Source: Gammaproteobacteria bacterium
GTDB taxonomy: Bacteria > Pseudomonadota > Gammaproteobacteria > DSM-16500
NCBI GenBank assembly: GCA_013816845.1
Contig: JACDDU010000002.1
Coordinates: 372,001 to 436,000 of the forward strand
Reading direction: 5' to 3'
DNA length: 64,000 nucleotides
The translations under genes and the position numbers were made by a program. How positions within the stretch are numbered: position 1 is the stretch's first letter; each line of letters begins with the position of its first letter. Positions 46,433 through 56,000 of this stretch are shown here, one piece after another. The notes beneath the pieces are model-generated. The model was not told where the DNA came from, did no database searches, and saw nothing but the letters and a program-made list of their open reading frames with translations.

Positions 46433-49432
46433 ATGAAAATTCCGTGCAAGAGTAAGCTGTCTGTGACACTTGCCACAGCAGTATTCGCACTCAATCCCAT
46501 TTCATCTGCTATCGCTGCAACTTTTAATTATGGCGAAGCCTTGCAAAAAGCTATTTTCTTTTACGATATTCAACGGTTAGGAAAAGTTTCAGAAGGGACA
46601 GGTGATCTTGCCAACCGCGTTTATTGGCGAGGCGACTCCTTTTTACAGGATTATGCTTTACCCAATGAAGAAGGCGTTGTCGATCTCGGGGGTGGATTTG
46701 CTGATGCAGGTGATAATGTAAAATTTAATTTCCCAATGGCTGCATCAACCACTTTGCTGGCTTGGAGTGTTATCGAATTTCGCGGGGCGTTTGAGAAAAG
46801 TAATCAATTGAAACCTATGCTTGCGAATCTTCGCTGGGCTGCTAACTACTTATTAAAATCATGGGATACCAAAAATCAGCGTCTATATGGCCAAGTCAGT
46901 CCGGACAGTGTGCAAGCTGAGCATAGTAATTTATGGATGCCATTCGAAGTGATTGATCAAGCCTCCATCGATAAGAATTTGCGACGCTTTGCTTTTTATG
47001 TGGATCAGGCGCATCCGGGAACCGATCTCGCAGGCGAAACGGTAGCGGCACTTACTGCGACCTCCCTGGCTTTTCAAGCGACGGATCCAATTTACGCGGG
47101 ACAATTATTAGCAGCTGCTAAAAGTATTTATCAAACATTAGTTAATGTGCCAACCAAGGGTAAATATTCAGATAATTTAGGTAGAAGAGCAGGCGGCAGT
47201 TGGAAAAAGGCAGATATTAGCAGTTTTTATAATTCTTGGAGTGGTTACAATGATGAAGTGAGTTGGGCGGCAGTCTGGCTTTATCGTGGTACTCAAGATG
47301 TCAGTTATTTAAATACCGCAAAACAATTCGTACCCTTAGGCAACAAAGTTGCTACGCTCTCTTGGGATGATAAATCTTATGGTACATACCTTTTGCTTGC
47401 CAAATTTTTACCCGATACTGATCCTGTCAAAGCATCGGCAAAAGCTTCAGCTGAAGGTTGGTTAAATGCCTGGTCACGGGGCACCGACGGCCATGTCTTT
47501 TCACGGGATGGTTTGGCGATCTCAACAGCATTGTCACCTTGGGGTAATGCGCGTTATGCCGCAACGACTGCTTTCGGTGCACTGATTTATGACGCTTATT
47601 TTGCCACCAATACGTATGACACTTTTGCAAAAAATCAAATTGATTATTTATTAGGTAACAACAGCAAAGGCTTTAGCTATGAAGAAGGATTCGGGACAAA
47701 ATATCCACGTCGATCGCATCATGCAACAGCACAGGGACGTTGGGGTGGAAATAATGATGTTGGTTTACGAGAAGACAATCGTCACATTGCCTATGGTGCG
47801 CTAGTTGGTGGCCCAAAAGATACAAATGATACGTATGAAGATGATCGTAGTGATTATATCGGTAATGAGATTGCTTTAGATTATAATGCCGGATTTGTCG
47901 GTGCACTTGCTGCACTGTATGGTGAATATGGTGGAACGCCTTTACCTAATGATCAATTCCCGCCAACCCGTGCTTTAGAAAAGCCACCCACCGATGAAAT
48001 TTTTGTTAATGGCTCAGTGCAATCAGGTCGAATTGATAATAATCAAGCCACGGTGCAAGTGTTATTACTTGCAACCAATCACAGTGCCTGGCCGGCGCGG
48101 GTCACTCGTAATCTTAAAATTAAATATTTCGTTAATTTATCAGATAAACCAGCAAATGGGACGGTTAAGGTACAGACCTTTAGCACGGATCCTCGCGCTG
48201 TCATTTCAACGTTAAAACTTTATGATGCTGAAAAACAAATTTACTATATTGAAGTATGGTTTAAAGATATTCCGATTTATCCAGGAGGCGATGAGCGTGC
48301 AATTTCGTCGAAAGAAACGCAGCTGCAATTCCAATTTTCATGGGCTCATGATTACACCAAAGATTGGTCTTATCAGGGTTTAGGGTCGCAAAATAATCTA
48401 AAAGTTGCGCGGTATGTTCCTATTTATGACGTCATTGAGGGCAGTGATAAATTATTATTTGGCAATGAACCTGTGAGCCAACCGCAAGGTATTTTGAAGT
48501 TAAATTTTGCTGCGAACCTACCGCAACCATGTTTGGGAGCAAAAGATACTTTAGTGATTGGACAAAATGATAGTCCGGTTTTTACGATTGGCATGACACC
48601 TTTTTCTTATTCAATGCCTCTCGGTGGACCCTTCAATGTTAGTCTGAATTCCACCGCAAATCCCCTTACCGTGGAAGGCGGAACTTGCCAAGGCGGGTTG
48701 AATGCAAACCAGGCTAATGTTCCCGGCCAGCTTACTGCTAATTATACGTTTAGACCGACACCACCCGTAGAAAAAGGAACCATTCAAGTTGTACCGTCTG
48801 CACAATCCGATCCTAAATGTAATAATGCATCTGACACGCTTTTTCTGGATCAGGAAACGACGGGGCGGGCCTTCACGGTAGCGCAAGATGGAATTTCAGT
48901 GCTCGTCCCCACGGGTACTCATCAAGTGAAATTAACTTCGCAATCGTCGATTCCTGCAAGTGGCGGCCAAGCAGGGTACTGCACCAGTACACTTAATCGT
49001 GCCCAGGTAAACGTTACGAAGGATCAAGCTAGCATTGTGAGTGCAACGTATCAATATCATAATAATGATACGGGCATGTCTTGCTCCATTGTCGATGCTA
49101 AAATTACTCAACAATCTGATTGGGGTTCTGCGAAAGGTTTAGTGAATACGTTTGAAGTGAAATTCACAGTGACTGGCTTTCCAAAAGAGCCTAATGGCAG
49201 AACATTGTTGGATGGAAGCTTTACCCTGAAAAATGATTTTGTCCAAAATTTCTGGGGTAATTTCGGTATGAGTTCTTCCAGCTTTAATTTAAATGTGGGT
49301 CAATTTAAAGGTGAAATTTGGCCGAACCAATTACCTGTGAGTTTGTCAGGTTTTATCTTTAATAAAAATCCAATGAAAGTAGGAGAAAATCCATTGCAAT
49401 CGATGACCATCGGGGGTGTCGTTTGTCGTTAG
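46433..49432 (+). CDS. Secreted GH9 cellulase (endoglucanase) with carbohydrate-binding modules
   Basis: The 999-residue enzyme starts with a signal peptide (residues 1-29). The GH9 domain spans about 31-505: FNYGEALQKAIFFYDIQRLG, VDLGGGFADAGDNVKFNFPM with Asp91 and Asp94 (base pair), PRRSHH, and DYIGNEIALDYNAGFVGALA with the acid Glu479. A CBM3-like module follows (about 525-660, NGSVQSGRID to FSWAHDYT). Two Cys-containing modules of about 95 residues come next (each with DPKC or PCLG plus a T/S-rich strand pattern). The last 115 residues start CSIVDAKITQQSDWG and resemble a CBM2-type domain. The enzyme cuts cellulose outside the cell. Secretion is probably Sec then type II. A strong terminator follows. 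Confidence 0.93.
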   Translation: MKIPCKSKLSVTLATAVFALNPISSAIAATFNYGEALQKAIFFYDIQRLGKVSEGTGDLANRVYWRGDSFLQDYALPNEEGVVDLGGGFADAGDNVKFNFPMAASTTLLAWSVIEFRGAFEKSNQLKPMLANLRWAANYLLKSWDTKNQRLYGQVSPDSVQAEHSNLWMPFEVIDQASIDKNLRRFAFYVDQAHPGTDLAGETVAALTATSLAFQATDPIYAGQLLAAAKSIYQTLVNVPTKGKYSDNLGRRAGGSWKKADISSFYNSWSGYNDEVSWAAVWLYRGTQDVSYLNTAKQFVPLGNKVATLSWDDKSYGTYLLLAKFLPDTDPVKASAKASAEGWLNAWSRGTDGHVFSRDGLAISTALSPWGNARYAATTAFGALIYDAYFATNTYDTFAKNQIDYLLGNNSKGFSYEEGFGTKYPRRSHHATAQGRWGGNNDVGLREDNRHIAYGALVGGPKDTNDTYEDDRSDYIGNEIALDYNAGFVGALAALYGEYGGTPLPNDQFPPTRALEKPPTDEIFVNGSVQSGRIDNNQATVQVLLLATNHSAWPARVTRNLKIKYFVNLSDKPANGTVKVQTFSTDPRAVISTLKLYDAEKQIYYIEVWFKDIPIYPGGDERAISSKETQLQFQFSWAHDYTKDWSYQGLGSQNNLKVARYVPIYDVIEGSDKLLFGNEPVSQPQGILKLNFAANLPQPCLGAKDTLVIGQNDSPVFTIGMTPFSYSMPLGGPFNVSLNSTANPLTVEGGTCQGGLNANQANVPGQLTANYTFRPTPPVEKGTIQVVPSAQSDPKCNNASDTLFLDQETTGRAFTVAQDGISVLVPTGTHQVKLTSQSSIPASGGQAGYCTSTLNRAQVNVTKDQASIVSATYQYHNNDTGMSCSIVDAKITQQSDWGSAKGLVNTFEVKFTVTGFPKEPNGRTLLDGSFTLKNDFVQNFWGNFGMSSSSFNLNVGQFKGEIWPNQLPVSLSGFIFNKNPMKVGENPLQSMTIGGVVCR

Positions 49433-49442
49433 TCATTTAGGC

Positions 49443-49477
49443 AAAAATCCCGTGCAGAGATGCACGGGATTTTTTTT
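49443..49477. terminator. Strong bidirectional intrinsic terminator
   Basis: A 14-bp stem (AAAAATCCCGTGCA 49443-49456, TGCACGGGATTTTT 49461-49474) with a GAGA loop is followed by a T-run on the + strand and, read leftward, by TTTTT. It separates the cellulase gene and the convergent six-cysteine protein gene. Confidence 0.9.
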
Positions 49478-49510
49478 AAATCATAAATAGATATTTGCAC
49501 AAAATGGAAA

Positions 49511-49867
49511 TCAATTATCTTCCCATTTACAGATTTCAGGGCCGGTTCTAATGGTCCAGCATAGAAAGTAACAATAATATCGGTTAGCGAAGAAAGGACT
49601 GGTGACGACATACATTCTCAGGCCGCCTGCAAAAGAATTACCGGGACACGGATAAGAATTATTGGTGCTTCCCGAACCACCGCATTCCCAGTCTGGACTG
49701 TTTGGCGCCGGATCATAATAATTGGCAGTGCCATAGCAACGGTAAGTCTTAGGTTTTACGGTTAAGGGATAGAGATTAGTGGAATCAGAAGCTGCATAAA
49801 TTGGAGCTACGCTTCCGCATAAAACCAAGGAGGTTAATAAAAACAGGGGATAAAAAAATTTGCGCAT
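49511..49867 (-). CDS. Small secreted six-cysteine protein
   Basis: The 118-residue protein has a signal peptide (MRKFFYPLFLLTSLVLCGSV, cleavage near IYAAS). The mature part has six Cys: YRCYG, WECGG, YPCPG, YYCYFLCW and EICKW. Three disulfides are possible. It is also rich in Tyr, Trp, Asn and Gly, with no resemblance to a family I know. The ATG at 49867 was preferred to that at 49876, which has no ribosome-binding site. It is convergent with the cellulase gene and could bind carbohydrate, as small Tyr/Trp-rich secreted proteins may; this is only a guess. Confidence 0.7.
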   Translation of the reverse strand: MRKFFYPLFLLTSLVLCGSVAPIYAASDSTNLYPLTVKPKTYRCYGTANYYDPAPNSPDWECGGSGSTNNSYPCPGNSFAGGLRMYVVTSPFFANRYYCYFLCWTIRTGPEICKWEDN

Positions 49868-50122
49868 ATTTATCATCCATAGAGTTGATCGAATATTAGA
49901 AATCCTAATTGAATCGCTGTCTATCCTTAATTAATTATACTTGTGTTTCTTTCAAGTGGGCTGAAATAGGGCTCATTTGTTCTTTCTTAAGATTACCCTA
50001 AGGCTTATTGTTAATTTTGAATTTTTTCTATTGATTATACAAATAGTTACCAAGTGGATGGTCCAATATTCTCTTAACCTTAACGCTTTACAATAGAGAT
50101 CACTTTAAAGCGGAGGGATGTA

Positions 50123-52828
50123 ATGAATTCTGTTGAAGATATTCTAAAAATTGCAAATTGGGCAGTAACCCAAACGCGGACAATCATTCCCTATTGCGGC
50201 AATTTACCGGATCGGTTTAATCAACTCAAACATCGTAAACTTTGGGTTTCTTTAGAGCGTCGCGAACCGCAAAATGCAAAGGAGAAACAATTTTTAAAGG
50301 AAATGCTCAACTGGCGACTTGATCTTTCATCTGATGTTAATCGCGAGGATTTGGAAAAGGTCGATTACTATATAGAAACATACCAGGACTTTTATAGCCT
50401 TAATGATTTAAGTAAGGAAGCCCAGAGGATGACGCACCGTTCAAAAAGTGCTAAGTCTAAAGGAAGGACTTCACTTGAAAGCCTAGAAAAAACGGCAAAA
50501 CAAGCCCTGAAGTGGGAAGTAGGCAATTGTGGTGAAACAAGTGCCTTTGCACAACTTTTATTAATGGAATACCCCGCTGAAGGCTTACCTGGACTCCCAG
50601 CATTACAAAATTCAGTTTCAATTGAGCGCATCAATTTAAAAGCCGAAGACCATGTTTTTTTAATATTGAATCGAGATCCAAAGTCTGACTTATCGAATCC
50701 GGAGTCATGGAAACCAGATACTATCATTTGCGATCCATGGGAGAAAAAAGTTCGAACTATTGCAATGATTTTAGCTGAATTAACAACTCCCAATGACTTA
50801 CTTGCTTTTAAAAATCGGTTTTTAAGTGCTAAAAATTGTTCTCCCGATAACCTTTTTTCTATCGGGGAAGTTTATAATCGCCCTTGCCACTCTAATCATT
50901 GGCAGAATAAGGTCAACAGTCAAAAGTATTGGTGTCCGCAAAAGCTTCTCGAAGTAAAGAATCGAAACAATTTTCCTGAAAACTTACCCATAAAAACCCG
51001 AGATCCTTTTACAGCTGTTCATGATAGTCAATCGATGGAGAAAGTATTGGAGCGCCTGCATATCGAGACCACGCTAGGTTGTTTTTCGGGGGTGTTTGAA
51101 CTCAGTGATTTAAACGATTTATTTCAGTCCCTCGCTGATTTATTTATACAAAATAAATCAGCGCTAGAAAAAGCCATACACATTACTTTCTACCATTTAG
51201 CACAATCTTATGAAGTTATTTGGCATAAAGAAGCGTGGAAAGTTAGAACACAGAAAATATTTGAGACGGTTCCACATACTGAGATGGGGTTGTACTTTTA
51301 TGATGGTCTCAAAGGTGTTCACGATAAAAAACCATTTATTTTCACTGTAGAGTTGCAGGGACCAGAGGATCCAGATTTGATTGCGCTTTTGCAACCGGTG
51401 GTTACAAAATACTCCCTTGAAAATATTTCGCCTGAGCATGCTAAGGCCCAAGATAGCGAAGGTGTAGGTTTGCTCCATCTCGCAGCTCAAGGTGGCGATC
51501 TTAAAAGTGTTAAAATTTTAATAGCCAAAGGCGCAGAATTACTCATTACAACGACGAATAATATGACACCACTTGATTGCGCCTTAACTTTTGATCACGT
51601 TCATATCGTTGAATATCTTTTAGCCGGCTACCGACAAAGAAATCACCCCATTGCAGATAGCGTGATTTTATCACCACTTCGTTATGATGATGCCGAATTA
51701 TTGCAATTATTTTTAACTCATGGCTATTACCCAACCTTGCATAGCATCGTGTGGGAATTTCATCATTTGAAAGATAACTGCCTTGAAGTTTTTAAAGAAA
51801 ATGGTTTTAAGTTCAACGAAACAATTGTTTTAGATGAAAAAGCATTTCAAGATTTGGTGGCACAATTAGCAATTACAGATTTTGTGGACATGGAAGAAGT
51901 AGAAGCTATGAGTGAAGGCAAAATTTCAATAGCTATGGAACGTCTATTAGATTGGCTGATGGTAAAGTGTGATTTCGAATATTCCAAAGAAAAACTTTTT
52001 TCGGTTGAATTCCTATTATTAAACAATTCAAGTTTTCAAAAATTTATCACTACCGCAGATGAATTGAAGGAGATATTGGTAGAGACGGATTTGAGAAATT
52101 TTCGTTTATTAAAAAAAGAAATAAACAATGTTGTCCGTTATTTATTTTATCATGCTGTAGAATTTTTAAAGAATGGCGAGCTTACTGTAGATAACCTTAT
52201 TGAAATGTTACATTTTTATTTGGATTTGGTTAAACGCAACCCGGATATCCTCCCTATGATGTTTCAAGTAAAAGACAATCAAATAAAAATATTAGGACAA
52301 TTAGCACGTAATTTTAAAAGCGGCTTCAAAATTCATTTCAACACAATGATGGGTAAACTAGATCAAGACTTATATTGGCAGTGTTTAGATTTCGCTAATC
52401 TTATTGGCATTCCTCAAATGGAACTTAATTATCATATTATTGTTTGGCTGCATGCTGCGTCGAAAGATTTATCAGTTCATGATTATGTAAAAAATATCGC
52501 GGATTTTTACAATGGATTTGATTACGAAACAAGAACCCTAGAGCTTCATCATTCTATAAGGGCTGCCATTAAAAAGGTGTGTGTGGATCAAAATATTTCT
52601 TTTGCTCAAACTTTCGAAATTTATAATAAGTTAGTTTCACCCCAAGATGAAATTTGTCATAACAACAAGAGAGCCCGCGAAGATCAAGCACCAGAGCAAA
52701 ACAAGCGGTATGAAATTATTAATTTTAGTCATGCACCCGCAAGATTATTTTCACCCGCCGTGCTTGAGCCAAATGGAGATCCATATCGTGATAGTGGAAA
52801 TCCATACCGTAAAATCCCCACGCTCTAA
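50123..52828 (+). CDS. C-H-D hydrolase-like domain plus ankyrin-repeat protein, candidate effector
   Basis: The 901-residue protein has an N-terminal domain with VGNCGETSAFAQLL (Cys136), AEDHVFLILNRDP (His177) and IICDPWEKK (Asp204). This Cys-His-Asp layout is shared with the 16270-17244 product. Residues about 430-545 contain ankyrin-type repeats: GLLHLAAQGGDLKSVKILIA with KGAELLITTT, and TPLDCALTFDHVHIVEYLL. The remaining 350 residues are helical and unassigned. There is no signal peptide. GGAGG stands seven bases before the ATG. Fusion of an enzyme-like domain with ankyrin repeats is typical of proteins delivered into eukaryotic hosts by Legionella and relatives; delivery is inference. Confidence 0.75.
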   Translation: MNSVEDILKIANWAVTQTRTIIPYCGNLPDRFNQLKHRKLWVSLERREPQNAKEKQFLKEMLNWRLDLSSDVNREDLEKVDYYIETYQDFYSLNDLSKEAQRMTHRSKSAKSKGRTSLESLEKTAKQALKWEVGNCGETSAFAQLLLMEYPAEGLPGLPALQNSVSIERINLKAEDHVFLILNRDPKSDLSNPESWKPDTIICDPWEKKVRTIAMILAELTTPNDLLAFKNRFLSAKNCSPDNLFSIGEVYNRPCHSNHWQNKVNSQKYWCPQKLLEVKNRNNFPENLPIKTRDPFTAVHDSQSMEKVLERLHIETTLGCFSGVFELSDLNDLFQSLADLFIQNKSALEKAIHITFYHLAQSYEVIWHKEAWKVRTQKIFETVPHTEMGLYFYDGLKGVHDKKPFIFTVELQGPEDPDLIALLQPVVTKYSLENISPEHAKAQDSEGVGLLHLAAQGGDLKSVKILIAKGAELLITTTNNMTPLDCALTFDHVHIVEYLLAGYRQRNHPIADSVILSPLRYDDAELLQLFLTHGYYPTLHSIVWEFHHLKDNCLEVFKENGFKFNETIVLDEKAFQDLVAQLAITDFVDMEEVEAMSEGKISIAMERLLDWLMVKCDFEYSKEKLFSVEFLLLNNSSFQKFITTADELKEILVETDLRNFRLLKKEINNVVRYLFYHAVEFLKNGELTVDNLIEMLHFYLDLVKRNPDILPMMFQVKDNQIKILGQLARNFKSGFKIHFNTMMGKLDQDLYWQCLDFANLIGIPQMELNYHIIVWLHAASKDLSVHDYVKNIADFYNGFDYETRTLELHHSIRAAIKKVCVDQNISFAQTFEIYNKLVSPQDEICHNNKRAREDQAPEQNKRYEIINFSHAPARLFSPAVLEPNGDPYRDSGNPYRKIPTL

Positions 52829-52879
52829 TAACTCAATCCCCGGTTGGGCTAACTATGTTAAGGAGGGCGAAGGGAGAGG

Positions 52880-52898
52880 AATCATTAAATTAATGATT
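52880..52898 (+). terminator. Weak AT-rich hairpin after the ankyrin-repeat gene
   Basis: AATCATTA (52880-52887) and TAATGATT (52891-52898) form an 8-bp stem followed by TT and a mixed A/T run. The low G+C makes it a doubtful terminator. Confidence 0.35.
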
Positions 52899-53020
52899 TT
52901 AAAGATAATTTATTTTTAAAACCTTTATGATGCAGAAATAGTCAATAACCCACTTTCACCTAAAACCCCCCGTTATCTCATCTATACTTCAAATAGAGCA
53001 AGATATTGAAGGGGTTTGAA

Positions 53021-56000
53021 GTGGTTGAATTAACTGGATTTTCCTCGATTGACATGATTAAGAAGGATGAGAAAACTGCACTCTATCGCGCGGAACGCAG
53101 TCATGATCATAAGCTTGTTATATTCAAGACTTTGCTGGCCCCCCATCCGAATGTCACTGATTTGCGGTCTTTGCAAGATGAATATGAATTGCTGTGTAGA
53201 CTCCCCAGTAATGATGTTCCAAGGCCCCTAGAATTGATACAAAATGGTGAGCAAGCCGCACTCATCCTAGAAGACAGCGGGGATGTGTTGTTGAGTGGAT
53301 TAATTCATAAAAAGCCACTCAACATTAAAGAATTTCTAGAATTGGCAATCATCCTTACGAGAACCATTGGCGATTTACATGAACGTGGCATCATTCATAA
53401 AGATATTAAGCCTAACAATATTCTTGTAAATTTAGAAAGACATACCGCGAGATTAATTGATTTTGATTTAGTGATGTTATTGCCGCGCCAGACACAAGGT
53501 GTCACTAATCCTGATTTGCTTGAAGGTTCGCTCGCATACATGTCTCCTGAGCAAACGGGAAGAATGAATCGTAGTATTGATTATCGAACTGACTTCTATT
53601 CCTTAGGCATTACCTTTTATGAAATGTTAGTTTCACGATTACCTTTTAAAGCACCCGATGCTTTAGGGATGGTCCATGCACACATCGCAAAGAAACCCAT
53701 ACCGCTTTCACAATTGAATCCTCATATTCCTGAAATGCTAGATGCAATTGTTTTGAAGCTCATGTCCAAAATTCCTGAAGAACGTTATCAAAGTGCGCAT
53801 GGCTTAAAAGCTGATTTAGAAAAATGTTTAATGTTATGGATAGAGACACAAACAATTCCTCATTTTGAATTAGGGCTAGAAGATACTTCAGGTACTTTTA
53901 GTATTTCGAAAAAATTATATGGTCGTGAGAAAGAGTTAGCAATCTTATTAAAATCCTATGAACAAGTGAGTGCTGGTGATTCTATGCTCCTGCTGGTAAC
54001 CGGTTATGCAGGTGTCGGAAAATCAACCCTCATGAGTGAACTCCATAAACCTGTTATCGCTAAACGTGGATATAGTTGTAACGGTAAGTTTGATGAATTT
54101 CAGCAAAATGTGCCTTACAGTGCGTTGATTAATGCTTTAGAGAATTTGATAAATCAAATACTGACGGAATCCGAAGAAAATATTAGCCGTTGGCGAATCG
54201 AGTTTCAAAAAGCATTGGGTGAAAATGCTGGCGTTATTACCAAATTAATCCCTGCCCTTGAATTAATAATTGGCGAGCAACCTGCTTCTTCTACGATGGA
54301 AGCTGCAGAAGCTGAAAAACATTTTTACTGGGTCATGAGAAATTTTATACAAGTATTTGCTCGTAAAGAACATCCTTTGGTTATTTATCTTGACGATATG
54401 CAGTGGGCAAGCTCATCTTCTTTGCAATTAATTTCTCACTTATTAAAATCAAAAATCCATTATTTAATGATTGTTGGTGCATATCGTGATAATGAAGTAA
54501 CGCATAACCATCCCTTAAAACTTGCCCTAACTGAATTGCAAGAAGATTATCGTAATATTTTAACATTGAATCTTATGCCATTATCACTAACCAATGTTGA
54601 AAATCTTATTGCGGACACGTTAGATCAAAATATTATTTCAGTGAAGCAATTGGCAAAGATTTGTTATGAAAAAACCGATGGTAATCCCTTTTTTCTCAAT
54701 CAACTTTTGTCGCTTTTAAATGAAGAAGGCTTTATTGAATTTGATTCAACAACCAATTCTTGGAAATGGGATATTGAGAGAATTACCACGCATCCCGTAA
54801 CGACGAATGTTGTTGAGCTCATGATTAAGAAATTAACGCGATTGCCCGAAGAAACTAAAAAAATATTGCAATTAGCATCTTGTATAGGTAATTCCTTTGA
54901 TATTAAATCTTTATCAACTATTTTGAACTTAAGTAAAGAGCGTGTAACTGAAATGCTTTGGCCTGCCTTATTTGAAGGGTATGCAACAGCTTACGACGAT
55001 AGTTTATTTAAGAAGTCAGATCCCTCATATCAATTGTGTTATCAATTTGTTCATGATCGAATTCGTCAAGCAACTTACTTGACGATGGATACAGATGAAA
55101 AAAAGATTTTTCATAAGAAAATTGGTTACTATTTGTTGGAAACGACGAGAGCACAAGTTGTAGAAAATAAAATTTTTGAAATTGTTAATCATTTAAATTT
55201 TTCAATGGATTTGCTCAATAAGCCTGAGGAAAGATTGCAACTTGCCAATTTAAATTTTTCTGCTGGACAAAAAGCTTTAGAGTCTGTGGCATTTACGCAA
55301 AGTTTAAAGCATCTCAAAAAAGCAATTACGTTATTACCTGAGCACACCTGGCAAAATCATTATAAATTGACACAGTCACTTTATACGTTAGCTGCAGAAA
55401 TAGCCTACATTACCAATCAAACAGTATTGATGGAACGGTATGCGAAGGTTGCCCTGGCGCGCGCAACGAATGCACTTGATAAAGCTAAAATTTACGAAAT
55501 TAAAACAGATGCTTATACTAAAACGGATCAATGCTTTAAAGCAATTCATGCGGCACGTCTAGGATTACGTGAATTAGGATTGAAACTGCCTAAAAAAATG
55601 CTTTCCTTTGCTATCAGTAAAGAGCTTTTGTACCTTAATTTTTTAATATTTAATAAATCAGAAGAGGATATTGTTTCCCTTCCCACACTTCAGAATGAAA
55701 AAATTGCGCAAGCTCTTCGTCTTTTAGTAAGGGTTATGCCTTCAGCCCAATCGAAATCTGTGGAACTTTTAGCATACGTTTCTTTAAAGACCGTTACCTT
55801 GTCGATTCGCTACGGTAACACAGCGATCAGTGCTGTTGCCTATATGATGTGTACACTTATTTTTTGGCGCATCGGTAATTTTAAAAAATCAAAAATGTTT
55901 AGTGCCGTTGCTTTACAGATAGCGGACCGGTTTCATGCCAAGCGGGAAAAAGGCATTACTTTGTTCACTGCCGGCGCTTTTTTACAACCTTGGTTTGGAC

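Noticed and set aside
47427-48886. Minus-strand frames within the cellulase gene
   Set aside because: His/Arg/Tyr-rich shadows of a clearly coding GH9 frame.
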